A stretch of DNA of 64,000 nucleotides from Apostichopus japonicus (GCF_037975245.1 NC_092573.1:17226265-17290264), one strand, 5' to 3'. Shown: positions 33,392 to 45,619, counted from the first letter of the stretch. Numbers and translations: made by a program. The notes: generated from the sequence alone by a model not told the origin.

Positions 33392-34573
33392 CCTGTTTTC
33401 TCAAAGGTATTCCGTAAGAGTGAGGGGGGGTCTTTGAAGGGTTGGGGGGGGGGTCCGATCTTCTAATTGTATAGCTTAGTGGGTCACTAGTTCCCAAACA
33501 TATTCGAGACGGACGCTCATACCATTTCTGGTTTAGAAGTTAAAAATGGTTAAAGTGCTAAACTGGCCATATTTTCAAACTGAGGCTAAAAATCGAAACT
33601 TGCAGAACTTAGTTTCTATGGAAAACTTCCCCACCTTCCAAACGAGTGTGATAACGTCACAGAATCACAGGAGAATGGCATTTCCAAAATAGTAAAGTCT
33701 TAAGTAAGTCAAAATCTTGGTTGGAACTAAAATTTATATGTGCGGAATTAAGTGGAAAGGTTTTCGACTTCGAAAAGAATTTCCAAACAATTATGGAGTT
33801 AACCCTCACCCTATAGGTTTACCATTATGGTTAGCCTGATTAATTATGGTGTCTCAATGAAGAGGTCTATAGGAAACTGAACCTCCGAATGCATATTATG
33901 GCAGACCGATGCTTTCACGTGATATTCATATTAACTCAGTGTAAGTTGCTCTCAGTGTGAGGGCGCTTCATAAGAATACTTTCTAAGGCAAACCCCGCAG
34001 CACTGGAAATATCTGTGAACTTGAAACTTATAATTACCTTGAGAGCTTATTGCAAAGGTACGTTTTGTAAATTAAATCCCGATTTTCCCGTCTTTTAACT
34101 CCAAGCGGATGTTACGTAGTCGTGTACGTCAATAAGTCGGAAATGCAACATGCAATTGGATCATAATTTTTGGCGTATATACAGCATGACACTTTCTCTT
34201 ACTTCTTAAGTTTCGTATCTTTTCTTTTCTACATGAATAAAAGGCGGCATGTTAAGAAAGACATAAAAAATGTAAAAAATATCATAAGAAAGTTACCAGA
34301 GGTCGGAGGCAATCGAAATGACATTGAAAAAAATGAGCTTTGTCTTTATTATTTAAATATAGAATTTCAAGCCATTCGGGCAGTTTAAATTGGCGCCAAA
34401 TACCGCTCCACAATATAACGTCATAAAAATCGATAAAAATACTGTTTGTGATAGAATTGGACTCGCTGGGTCCATTGATGCAATGATCAGGACGATCAAA
34501 TGCATTATTGCAGAGAGTGAGAGGAGAATGAAAGGGTAGATAATTATGATATCATTCCGAGTCTATACAGCTA
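33392..34573. other. No recognisable gene
   Basis: Gene-free 1.2 kb; only short frames without motifs. The left edge has G-runs continuing from the element. Confidence 0.4.
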
Positions 34574-34581
34574 AGGGAGGC

Positions 34582-35045
34582 CAGTGGCGTAGCCAGAGGG
34601 AGCCAGGGGGGATTTTTCAAACTTTCTTTGTGCTACAATCTTGCCCCCCCCCCCTCCCCCCCAAATGAAATGTTTATTTTCAGCGACCAATGATGCCACT
34701 TGTGGAGAATTTCACTGCACGTATAGGCCAAAAAGGCCTAGTGAAACTTGTTTGTGTGGAAATCAGGGCATGTAGTGAATTAGAGTAGCTAATTTATTCA
34801 TTGTATCCTTTTTAATAATGTGCGGAATCATGCAGAAACCACGAAGACTGTCTCTGCAATAGAGGTTAATTAAGTGAAAGTGTGTCATGTTCCACTGAAC
34901 CATTGGATGTGTATTTGTGCAGATGCGGTGCCCGTTAATACATATATTTCTTGGTAATTCCTACCATCAACCATCACGGGGTTTCCCTCCCCCCTTAAGA
35001 AAAATCTTGCCCCCCCTAACATTTGAATGTTGGCTACGCCACAGT
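34582..35045 (+). mobile_element. hAT-type element, about 465 bp
   Basis: The left end CAGTGGCGTAGCCAG and a right end that mirrors as CTGTGGCGTAGCCAAC. Flanks GGGAGGCC and TGGAGGCC agree at 7 of 8 positions. The exact edge is uncertain by 1-2 bp. Confidence 0.7.
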
Positions 35046-35145
35046 GGAGGCCACGTTGACTTAGAACTTATGTTGTTGGTACAAGACCACAGATGGGACT
35101 CACTAATGTTTATAGTCTTTGCCCGATTTAAAATGTCTCGTGGTT

Positions 35146-35450
35146 CAGGCGCGTAGCCAAGAGGGGGGGGGGGGCGAAGGGGGCAGCAGCCCCCCCCCCC
35201 CCCCTTGAGCATATTTTTTACAATTTTTTTTAAGGTTTTTATGATATCGCTAGTATTTTCAAAAGAGAAAATGCTAAGATGCAACTAACAAGGCATGGGA
35301 AGTGCCATTTCCGGCGATCTGGGAGGCATTTACAGCCAAAATTTTCTTGGACGCTTCGCGCCAACTCATGGTGGCGCTACGCTTAGATAGTTTGCAATGC
35401 CGAATCTACAGTTTCGCCCCTCCCTTGGCAAATTCCTGGCTACGCGCCTG
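35146..35450 (+). mobile_element. hAT-type element, CAGGCGCG family, intact 305 bp
   Basis: Perfect outer terminal repeats CAGGCGCGTAGCCA at both ends, exact duplication TCGTGGTT (35138-35145, 35451-35458). It carries the shared core at about 35296-35396. This is the reference copy for the fragments at 20714, 29416 and 43281. Confidence 0.95.
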
Positions 35451-35458
35451 TCGTGGTT

Positions 35459-35987
35459 AAAATGGCATGCAAATGTGGCCAAGGAACAAATAAATATTAG
35501 AAGAGGGCGCTCTGGTTAGCTTACACTCAGAGATAAGGCTCTGCTTACACTTAAAGAGTTTATTTATGTTCTACTTACATTCAGAGCCATGTATCTCTTT
35601 GTTTGCATTAATGTAATATACATAACCTGTCATTTTTCAAAGCTCGAAGCCTTAACGTGTTGAGATGTTCATCCTATCAGACCAACCTATGAGAGGTTAT
35701 TGAGCCCCCCCCCCCCACTCCCCTTGGCAGTAGTATATTGCATGATGTTGGTGCGAAGAAGAGTTTTGCCTGACCATTGCCTTTTCCAAACTTAAATGAT
35801 CAGGTTGTTGTTTAGCATTAGGAGTGCTGTTGTAGGTGCAACTTTCCGAGATTTCCCTACGAAAACACTTGGGTATGGGGAAAAGTGGAAATGTTATACA
35901 TAAATCAGCCTCCCTAGAGAGATAGTCATGTTTTTTTTGTGGTAACATTAAACATGGACCCTCACACTTGCAAAGTCATTCACATCC
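35459..35987. other. No recognisable gene
   Basis: Gene-free, with a C-run at 35705. Confidence 0.3.
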
Positions 35988-35995
35988 AGTGTGAG

Positions 35996-37277
35996 CAGTG
36001 GCGTCGCCAAGGGGGGGCCAGGGGGGGGCACGTGCCCCCCTGGAAAACCTAGTGCCCCCCCGGGTGCCCCCCCATCTGAGATTTGGGTTGGTAAAAAAAT
36101 ATATATATATTTTGTTATATTCAACTCCCATCATCTGAGTTGGTTTTTCATAAGGACAAAGAAGCACAGTAGTTCGTATTTTCTTCAAATGAGCTGCGAA
36201 AAAATGAACAAGTTTATCCTTGAACGTCGGGTATCGAAGTCGTAACCCGCGCCATCACAACAGGTGTCGATATTTACATTGAATGTGTCAGTGCTCACGC
36301 CATACCAGCGGATATACAAGTCCGCTTCGCGAGCTACATGACTGTGAGAAGGGAGGGTACTGCAATATGTTGCCTTGGTCTGAGGTTGACAGGTTAGGAG
36401 CTGACGAAATGTGAGAATGTGAGGGTCCGCAGGCACCATACTTGCCTATATTTGTGGACCCATATTTTAACCCTGTTGTGTAAGGGGTGCAGAGGTCATT
36501 TGAGGTCAGATGCTTGTAGGAACAAATGGCGAATGTTCACACCTGCATACTGAGCCATACTCGATGTGTGATCAAACTTTGGATTGCATGGTGAGATCCC
36601 TGATAGGAGCCAATAACGATGCTGGAACCTGTTACATCTTAATAGATAATGTGCGAAAACGAGAAGGACAAGAAAGGAGTCGGGGTCATGCACACATTAA
36701 TTCAACAAATGTAGCTTCTATTGATAGGGTTAGGCATAATATCGACAGCATGTGGTTCATATCCTCCGCAAAATTCTGGGCCTTGTTAAAATCATTACCT
36801 CAAAAAGGGCAATTTCTGGAGATATCTTCAGATCGAATTTAGCATCAAATGTGGCAGCATTTTGCATCTAGCCCATCCTCCTTATGCGAAAATTGTCCAA
36901 AGGGGGAGGGGGGGCAGTGGCGGCGGAACCGGGGGGGCTTGCACTCTGAGAAATTGCAGGCTTGAGACCCATATTTTAGGGCTAGGTATTCGCAGCATAA
37001 AACACTCGGGAAGTGTCGTTTCCGGCCATCTGGGGGTTTGAAAAATCCAAAATTTTCTTGTACGCTCCGCGCCAACCGATGGTGGCGCTCCGCTTAGATA
37101 GTCTCTACACATTAGTCCCCCCCCAATAATTTTCCCGTTCCGCCGCGCCTGGAGGGGGCACCCCCTCCCCTTAGACCCCTCCCCAGGACGTTAATCCGTA
37201 TCCACCTAAGTGCCCCCCATCAAATGCTGGTGCCCCCCCTGTGCCCCCCCAGACTGAAAAGTCTGGTGACGCCACTG
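35996..37277 (+). mobile_element. hAT-type non-autonomous element, 1.28 kb (copy B)
   Basis: Same family as 17198-18577. The ends CAGTGGCGTCGCCAAGG and (mirrored) CAGTGGCGTCACCAGAC, exact duplication AGTGTGAG (35988-35995, 37278-37285). The first 600 bp are nearly identical to copy A, while the segment at about 36640-36940 is unrelated to copy A's middle. A CAGTGGCGGCGGAACC word at 36915 may be the left end of another nested element, but its flanks are low-complexity G-runs. Confidence 0.9.
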
Positions 37278-37285
37278 AGTGTGAG

Positions 37286-38339
37286 GGTATGACAGAGAGG
37301 TGGGAGAAACACCCAAAATGTTCTGCTCAGTATGTGCGGTAGACATGCTGAAGGAGTTAATTTGAAGGCTGGTTGCAATGGACCCCCCCCTCCCCCACAC
37401 CTTCCCAGTGTTAACACTTCAAAGATCAATATGTAAGTTTTCTTTTCCTTCACAAAAATAGTACAGTACAACTTTTTCTTCATAACACCTACTCTTTGAC
37501 TTTCCTTGTTTCATGCCGTGGCATCAATCCCTTTAATCCAATTTAGCACTCATTTAGCAATCAGGAATAGGAGTTCGGATTGTAGCAGACTGAATTGTTT
37601 GTCACCTTATCTGAATATTCAATGTGACAGCATCATGGTTTGCCAGTGACCGTGTCCAAAGAATGCAATAGCTTTGTGACATAGTTGTCACAACATCAAA
37701 TGATGTTATAGCATCACAGGCAATTGGGTTCATCTAATAATTTTAAATTATTTTATGCTAGAGAGCACCATGACAAGATTTCAGTCTCTTCCGTAATAAT
37801 AAAAATGTCAAGAATTGGGATTTTCATTCCTCTGTCATAATAGTTAATGAAATAAACAATCAAATACCATTATCAATTGCGACTTGAGTTTATTGAAATC
37901 ACCAAGTACAATCCTCTTGTTGAAATGTTACCAGATTAAAGTATTGCATTTATTCACCACAAATAATGCTATGATATCACTAGAATAACAAAACAAATCG
38001 CTGCTTTTCCCAGCAACTAGATCGTAAGTAGAAATAAGCAAGCACAAAGCACACATACCTATTTACATATGAAAGAAAACCAGCTATGGTATTTCCAAGA
38101 TACATTTGGCATGGCAAGGTACTGTCAACCAGAGTGAAAACATTTCATGGTTCCTGCTGCTGCTCATTGATTAACAGGGAACACTCCAAGTATGTAATCA
38201 TGAAGCAAGATCAATAATTGCCTTACAAAGCCACACCTCCTCATAAATACACGTTATCCATTGTAACACACATTGCCATGTGTAAGCTACCTATCAATAA
38301 CACACTCACCTTTGATGAAACTGTGACTTATGGTTGTCT
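37286..38339. other. Gene-free, single-copy-looking DNA
   Basis: AT-rich, no element ends or coding motifs. The first 100 bp include a short C-rich stretch. Confidence 0.4.
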
Positions 38340-38567
38340 TCTGTAGGTTTAACCCTGTGACCTCATTAATATTCATGATATGAGCACCAAAATCAATATT
38401 TTTATCAACTAATTATGGACCACCCACCCACCCACCAAATATAGCATTGATCAATCATAGCCCTTGTTGAGTTATCGTGCATACAAACTTAAGTGTCACA
38501 CACATACACATATACACACACGCACACCGACCTGACTACAAAGGTTCCTTTGCTTTCAGCATGGAAC
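38340..38567 (-). repeat. AGGTCA-rich dispersed repeat, terminal fragment
   Basis: Antiparallel terminal piece: CACACACATACACATATACAC, a CCGACCTGACTACAAAGG word and the decayed terminal hairpin GGTTCCTTTGCTTTCAGC...GGAACC, as at the end of the 62079-63348 copy. Confidence 0.65.
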
Positions 38568-41500
38568 CAAATCCAAAATGCCATACACAAAATGCACATA
38601 AATTTAAGTTTGCTGTTGTGTTTGATCCAGGCACAATGCAACATGATATTTCTTGTTAATTAAACAAAGAGGTAATTGCATACTCCCTTGACAGCAAGGA
38701 AATGTTAATTGACTGTCAAGACTGACTGAAACCACAGAATGTTTAACATACAATGGGTGGGTTCATTTACTGCAAATGTTCAGAAAATAACATAATATGA
38801 ACCCTGCTGAAGGATAACTATTTAATGCCACAACAAATACCTTTTCACAGTGAAAAGAACCTTTTCATACTAAATAGATCTGTCAATAAATGTACAAAAC
38901 ATATGTTATATCTGTGATTTGCAAAGGGCATATTTAATGTTAAGATTTGTTATTTATTTTAACATTGTTTACTAATTATTAGTCACTAGTATAAAATTCT
39001 TCTTGATTAACTGTATGATTAGGTGGCAGAAATATGTTAATTATGATAGTAATTTGAGCAAATATACCTACAAACCCTTTCTGCCACACTTTTTTTTTAT
39101 CATCATTGAACAACCATTCCAATTGTTATTCTGCTTGCAAGCATACAGTGCTTTCTCAATTGACTTGAATTGTGATCAATAATAACATTGAGTCGCTTTT
39201 TATAGTTATTGGGATCAATTGCTTGATCCTATGAAGTTTTACAGTACCTAAATAAATAAACATCTATGAATGTCTGCAAAGGTAAAATACTAACTGTATC
39301 CAAGGACAGTATTTAACTTATCACAATATGAGGTTCAACTGCATTATACCATACAGCAGCTTTAAACAACTACATACACATAAACCTGCAAGACCAAGAA
39401 ATATGCCTCCTCCCAACCCATTGCCTTCTCAGGTATGCACAGTATGCCTTCATTATTAGCATCATGGCTGGTGAAAGACATAAAAATTGATAAAACTAGT
39501 AGAAATTACAATTTTCAGTTGGAATGTCCAGCCAAATCAGTCTCCATGTGATTACTGTCATGTCTTTCTGCTACTACTGCACTCATGAAACTTTCTCTAT
39601 AAGGCTTCTTATGCCCTTCAGCATGTCTCTTGACATAAATAGAATGAAAAGATAAAAAGTTTCAACATAATATGCATGAAAATATGAGTGTGATGTCGGG
39701 TTTTTTGTTTGAAGTATTTGCCAGTTTTGCACACTTTTGGCAAAAGTTTTGCTCACTGCCATAGGTGAAATTATTGAATTTCTTCTCATTGCCAACAGAT
39801 GATTGTAAGAACACCGGCCCAGTGACTAAACTGAGAGGATGAACATTTCTAGTTGCCAGAGAAATGCTTGTGGTTGCAATTGTGACATTGCAGAGGAAAT
39901 TGCATCCAACTTTCACAAAAATCCATCACAAAAAGAGTTTCCAGAGCACTTAAACAACCATAGATAAAAGTAATACAGCTAATCCATTAAAACCACACTC
40001 AAGTTGTGAAATTTTAACCCTAAATTTACATAGCTTTTTTAATACTACTGATAAGTTACCACTGTAAACTGGTCATATACAGTATACCAAAAGATTGAGT
40101 GATTTGCAAACCCTGAAACTGGCATGTTGTATAAATGCTGCAGGTTTCCTGTAAACAAGGCTCTACTTGATTCATAAATAAGTACTCAACCACATCATGT
40201 GTCAAAGCTGAAAGAAAAAGACATAATTTTATTGAATTCCTAAATTCATACTGTAAATGATGACATCCTAGGCTGCTAGCACAGATACATGTATGGTGAA
40301 CAAACTTACCACCTCGATGGTTATCTATTACATGTTAATACAAGTAGGAAGCTAATTGTATTTTGCCAATTTTGAGCTGTCTACATAAACTTAATGGTTC
40401 AATCTTTTGTCAAGCAATCCCACTTGCCTCAAACACAAGACTGCAGGGTTTAAAGTTGGTAAAGGATGGCTAAGCCAAAGGCTGTCACACAGTTGCAGTG
40501 CTATGAGGGGTTTTCACACCGCCCATTCAGTAGTTACTTCAAAAAAGGTACTGTAGAAAGATGAATAACAGATGGATAAAAGCTAGATAGATTGACAGAG
40601 TGAAGATGCTGAGTCACAATAGTTCAAGTGGCATAGCTGGTTTGAGCTAAAAGTTAAATTCCAATATGGGAGAGTCTTTCGAATATCCAGTTGCTCATGC
40701 AGACTTACACCAGTATTTTACATACACTGTGCTTGCTCTACATTAACCAGGTGCCACTCCATTAAATATGGAATAACAACATTTTGCTCCAGAGTCTTCG
40801 TTCATACGAAGCATCCATCATGGACATACTGTTATTTATCATGATGGCAACTTCCATAGACCAGTCATGGAACCATGCAAAATATTTTGTGTGTCTTTGA
40901 GTGCAGCTTTACTTTCCTTTCCAATGTTTTTGGTTGTGATTCTACTGCCAGTACTATCCTTTTTTATCAGCATGTTAACGATCATTGACATCTACTGCCA
41001 GGGTGTGTTGTCAGGAAACCATCTTTGGAAAGATTAAGGCCAGACTGGATAGTCAATGCTTTTGAATGACATACGAAGTTCTCTTGGATATCACTTGTCA
41101 CAATTTTATTAAAATAGCTCAACACCTTGTCCAAACAAGGATCTCAATCACTGCAGTTTACAAATTCATTACAAAATGAGGGCTTCCAATTTCATCCACA
41201 AAAGTCCATGAAATATGTACAGTATAGCCTAAGTGCTGAATAACATGTGGAGTGTACTTGGTAATAATATTATATTTCAAAATTGCAGACAATACGCTGC
41301 ACATTGTTATACAGTGTACATAGGACAAACAATGGGGCATTAGACATATTGTGAATCGCCTTTGGGTAAGCACGACGCCCCTCCCCATTGGATCAACCAG
41401 TACAAAACTAAGTATTGATCCTAGGCCCTAGGGTACTAATAATTATTAAAATACCAGAGTGAACGGCCGTGCATGACACTGGCAGTACATTTTGGCCTAA

Positions 41501-42075
41501 GTAAGGCTAACACAGTTACATTCCTAACATATATACAGTTACGCCTACTACTAGTAGTAAAAGTAGAACTATTTAATACTATGCCTACTACTAGTAATAG
41601 GTACGCTATATCGAAATTCGGACTTCTTCATCACTTCCAAAGCGTCCGAATCGACCGCTCGCCATTTCTCTATTTCTATGCTTCTTCAACTTAACTAAAC
41701 ACGCTTGAAGTCGGGCTGGAAGTCGCCATTCTTCTCGTCTACGCTTTGCACTTTGTTTTCATCTATGGGCGCAGACATCTTGATTAGGGGTGCTTGGCAG
41801 CGATTGGCTGAAACCCCAAACCTTCTCTAAGATCTATAGGGTGTTCCGAAAGTTTGTAGCGCCCATCTTCCCGTCGGCATCTCAGCCATCAGAGTCAGCC
41901 ATCAGAGCCGTATATATAGATACGGCTCTGTCAGCCATACTACAATAGCCCCCTCAATTTCAAACCATCTGTGATACTCGGTACGAATAGCCTACGGAAC
42001 ACACACTGTAACGAACTCAGTGAGTGATTAACTTTTCTTGTAAGGACACACAACGCACACGTCGTGAATTGAATA
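38568..42075. other. Gene-free, single-copy-looking DNA
   Basis: The longest repeat-poor stretch of the window (3.5 kb). Frames are short and lack recognisable motifs. A perfect 10-bp-arm hairpin (AGAGCCGTAT) lies at 41904-41929, next to a TATATATA word. The segment at 41765-41840 resembles 23690-23765. Confidence 0.45.
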
Positions 42076-42752
42076 CAGGCGCGTATCCAGGATTTTCTAA
42101 CCCGGGGGGCGCGAATTACCATCTCAGCGGAGCGCCACCATCGGTTGGCGCGGAGCGTACAAGAAAATTTCTGGTTTTGACACCCCCAGATCACCGGAAA
42201 TGGCACTTCTCGGGCTTGAAAATGACCAACCAGATGTACACTTTTGCCTGAGAACCAAGTATTTCCCAAAAGTTTTTTTCCATCCATAACCTTTTTGAAG
42301 ATTGTAACCAGTCACACATCATGTTCGACCTCATTGCATGTCCTATGGATCATTGCTTTTGTAGGTGATTCTACGCCACGGCCCACAATATCCGAAAGCC
42401 CCACTTTTCAAGGTTTTAAGCCCATTATTTCTTGAGAATTTGAAAATTCACATTTCTCGTGAATAAAAATCACTTCAAAACATACCCATAATGTTGCACA
42501 AAATTCAATCTATGGACAACCAATATAGAAAAACCTCCTTGAACCCCTAACAGACAGGTCAAAATTGCACGAATAGAAGAAAGTATGATGAAGAATGTTG
42601 GTGAGGAAATTTTCGAAAATTCAGACACAGTTAATTTATTGGTGTAGAAATATTTAAACCTCTTATAATGGCTATTATAAAACTTCGTTGAAGGAAATGA
42701 AAAAATAGCAGATATTTCTGATATCAGGTATATCGGAACCGAACACTACACA

Positions 42753-43178
42753 CAAAGGGGTAGGTCCCGTAGGAGTAGGGGGCTGCAGCCCCCCCCCCCA
42801 CCACCAAATTTTTTCCCATTTTTTTCGGGCACCTACTGAAAGAAAAATAAATAGCAATGAATAGCTTAAAAATGATCTCCTTGGTAATTAAAATAAAGTT
42901 GTAAGCTTGGCCGACATTACTGTAAAAGAGAGTTTTGACATAAATGGATCTGAATGCTTTTTCTCCATCTACATAAGACATTTGGTTGTTTACATTAGCA
43001 TCCGGCGGTATACTGTGCAACTTTCACGGACCGTACGGTACACGATGCCATGCAATGTAATGACCGATGCTTGCTTATATGATATTGGCATCGATATGTT
43101 GAACGCGCGCGAAAAATTTCGGCTTTTTTTCGGGCAAGTCGTTAGAGCCCCAAATCCAATTGGGCTCCTACGCATTTG
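42753..43178 (-). mobile_element. hAT-type element, diverged CATAGGCGTAGG family, 426 bp
   Basis: The ends CAAAGGGGTAGG and (mirrored) CAAATGCGTAGGAGCCC, exact duplication ACTACACA (42745-42752, 43179-43186). Antiparallel to 32499-32901. Nested in 42076-44034. Confidence 0.85.
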
Positions 43179-43280
43179 ACTACACACATAGACAGTTTTT
43201 TGAGGCTGTTCATCCTGGAACATGCATTTCAATGCTCACTGATATGATGTTATATCTGCTCTTTGCTTAACAAATTCGAA

Positions 43281-43533
43281 CAGGCGTGTAGCGAGTAATT
43301 GCCAGGGGAGGGACGAAGCCTGTAGGCAAACTATCTAAGCGAAGCGCCACCATGGGTTGGCGCGAAGCGTACAATAAAAATTTTGGCCGAAAATGCCTCC
43401 CAGATCGCTGGAAATGACACTTCCCCAGGCCTTGTAAGTTGCATCTAAGCATTGTCTATTTTGAAATTACTAGCGATGTCATAAAGAAAATTTGCTCGGG
43501 GGGGGGGGGGGGGGTGGCGGTCGGCCCCTTCCC
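43281..43533 (-). mobile_element. Truncated CAGGCGCG-family hAT element
   Basis: Starts CAGGCGTGTAGCGAG, carries the core (about 43335-43435) and ends in a G-run of about 17. The expected right end GGCTACGCGCCTG is missing. Confidence 0.65.
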
Positions 43534-44000
43534 GAAATGCGTCATGTTCCCCGACGACTCGGTCGAGTTCAAGACCAGCCACAGTTGGTTCCATATAGCA
43601 CAATTGTACTACAATTTGTACAATTGTTTAAGGCGTCCATACACACACACGCGTTATGATAGACCATATATAGTATTTATATAGATACATTCGTGAGAGA
43701 GGAAAAATGGAAACGTCAAAAATGGGGTTGTCGGTGTAAGGGGTAGAGTGAGGCGCACAACCCCTCCGTAATCCTTGATCTGTCACTGGCTACCCTGTGT
43801 ATATAATAGGGATCAGCGCTTTAACTATGACTGTTCCTCTTTCTCTTCCCGAGGTCTTGGCTATCTTCTACTCCCTCCTTTTCTCCTCTTTCTCTCTTTA
43901 TTCTTTTCCCTTCCTTTCTCTCCTCCTTTTCTTTTTTTCCCCCTCCTTTTCCCTTTTTTTCATCTCTTTTTTTCTCTTCTCTTTTCCTTACCCGGGGGGC
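43534..44000. repeat. CT-rich tract and filler
   Basis: Includes a 150-bp polypyrimidine tract (43835-43990). The open frames there reflect low complexity. Confidence 0.6.
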
Positions 44001-44246
44001 GCGCACCCCCAACGCCCCCCTGGATACGCGCCTGGAATAGGTATACAAACCTCAACGCATAACAATATGGCGCCCAAGGGAAACAACAGTGGCTTGGAAA
44101 AGGAGAGGGGACTTGCTAGGGAGTGGCGGAAGGAAGGGAAAACAAATAAAAAACTGACTCTACTACATCTATACATATATGTAGCCTATATATGTAGCCT
44201 ATGTATGTAGCCTATATAAAACAATAATAATTACCGTATGCATGGA

Positions 44247-44525
44247 GATATCTCGAATTCAATTTCAGATATCTCGAATTCAATTTCAGATATCTCGAAT
44301 TCAATTTCAGATATCTGAAATAGAATTTTGGATATCTCGAATTCAATTTCAGATATCTCGAATTCAATTTCAGATATCTGAAATAAAATTTCAGATATCT
44401 CGAATTCATTTTCAGATATCTCGAATTCAATTTCAGATATCTCGAATTCAATTTCAGATATCTGAAATAGAATTTTAGATATCTCGAATTCAATTTTAGA
44501 TATCTCGAATTCAATTACAGATATC
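44247..44525. repeat. GATATC palindrome array in exact 21-bp register
   Basis: Fourteen GATATC sites start at 44247 and recur every 21 bp without a slip, to 44520. The 15-bp spacer is mostly TCGAATTCAATTTCA, sometimes its mirror-like form TGAAATAGAATTTTG. The array is followed by a hairpin made of two terminal-repeat-like arms and then about three more units (to about 44662). Confidence 0.95.
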
Positions 44526-44665
44526 TAAAATTTCCCGATTAAATGTTAAAATGGCTTTCCATACGTGCCATTTTAACATTTAATCGGAAATTTATGCATA
44601 TGCATTTCAGATATTTCGAATTCAATTGCAGATATCTCGAATTCAATTTCAGATATCTCGAATTA
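44526..44665. mobile_element. Facing element ends and residual GATATC units
   Basis: Perfect 20-bp arms at 44535-44554 and 44568-44587 around a 13-nt loop. The left arm plus loop (AAATGTTAAAATGGC, TTTCCATA) closely resembles the mirrored terminal repeat of the CTTAAG element. So two related element ends face each other here, with palindrome arrays on both outer sides. Confidence 0.7.
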
Positions 44666-45030
44666 GAATTAATTACAAAACGGCGCCCTTGCTAATTAGT
44701 ATGACCGAAATGGAATAGCATGTTTTAGAACTATTTACTCGCTTGCAACGTAACTTGTTAGTACTGTCACTGCTGTTCGAAAACGGGCTTTACTTTTGAA
44801 CGCCTTATGGAAGAAGGACAACGTATACACTAAACTCTGCCTGATCCTTAAACTTTTGCTTCTCAAACTACGTTCAGTTCATTAAATTCTGCTACAACGA
44901 ATGTCGATTATTCACCTACGGGGTCTTCTAACGAAACACGTACTGGTTCCACGACTACTGCGAGGCCTATACCGATAGTGCTAGTAGTAGTAGTGGTACG
45001 GCTAGTACCGAAGGTGATGTATACCAAACT
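44666..45030. other. No recognisable gene
   Basis: Gene-free stretch preceding the Gypsy remnant. No LTR matching that at 48107 was found here, so the element's 5' end is missing or unrecognisable. Confidence 0.4.
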
Positions 45031-45039
45031 CGCGTTGAG

Positions 45040-45115
45040 AGCATTGGATAGACATTTTTCGCCTATTGTCAATGTTGTTGCTGAGAGATATAAGTTCAGA
45101 CACCGGGGAATTCTT
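45040..45115 (+). pseudogene. Gag trace
   Basis: A short frame with NVVAERYKFRHR resembles the VIAERxKF segment common in Gypsy Gag capsid regions. Too short to be sure. Confidence 0.35.
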
Positions 45116-45275
45116 TGCGTAACGCTGCAGATGGGGATATGATGGATGTGTTAATGTTGAAAGCTGAAGTACCCAACTATGCTTAACTGTTCGAAATCTG
45201 TTACGGCTTCCAAAGTTACTGTACCACCAACAAAGGCTAAGCCAAATATTACATGCATGTATATAAACAATTTTC

Positions 45276-45530
45276 TATTGACTTTGACTGTGGACACTGC
45301 TTCAGATGTCACACTTCTTAATGCCAGACATTTGATAAGTTTTTCATGAGAGAAGTTTTGGTTTCCAAGTAAAGTAGGCTACAGGTGAATTCATACAGTA
45401 ACGATGTTATTGTTGCTCGGTTGTATTACTGCTTAAGTAAGTTACAAACGACGTGCTGTGCATACTTACGTCTATGTTGTACACAACGGGGTTTCATTAC
45501 TGGGTAAGGATGTTACCCACGGGTTAGGTT
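45276..45530 (+). pseudogene. Aspartic protease trace
   Basis: LTVDTASDVTLLNARHL resembles the retropepsin active-site region. The usual Asp-Thr-Gly is Asp-Thr-Ala here. A later LLGKDV block fits the family's flap/C-terminal LLGRD segment. A stop separates them. Confidence 0.5.
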
Positions 45531-45619
45531 TGCATATAGTTGGTGAGTCTTTGCCTTGTCTTGCAATCATGTTGATGTAATATTGACTTCCCAGATGCAG
45601 TTCCTAAAACCCAAAATCG

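Larger units (their letters stand above)
42076..44034 (-). mobile_element. Terminally inverted element, 1.96 kb, with nested insertions
   Basis: Perfect 16-bp terminal repeats CAGGCGCGTATCCAGG at both ends. The flanks share GAATA (42071-42075, 44035-44039), a 5-bp match rather than 8, so the superfamily is unsure. The shared core lies in reverse at about 42120-42220, and 42105-42690 matches the left part of the 28805 element. Nested inside are 42753-43178 and 43281-43533. Confidence 0.7.

Noticed and set aside
34170-34388. 72-codon Lys-rich frame
   Set aside because: Composition follows the AT-rich background; no motif and no neighbours supporting a gene.
36907-37159. A nested element with CAGTGGCGGCGG ends inside hAT copy B
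   Set aside because: Its flanks are G-runs, so any target duplication is ambiguous; mentioned only as a possibility.
42068-44042. An 8-bp target duplication for the 42076-44034 element
   Set aside because: Only GAATA matches at the two edges; the remaining flanking bases differ, so I report 5 bp and leave the superfamily open.
44212-44514. Long repetitive frames across the GATATC array
   Set aside because: A 21-bp unit without stops yields periodic open frames on both strands; there is no start context or non-repeat extension.
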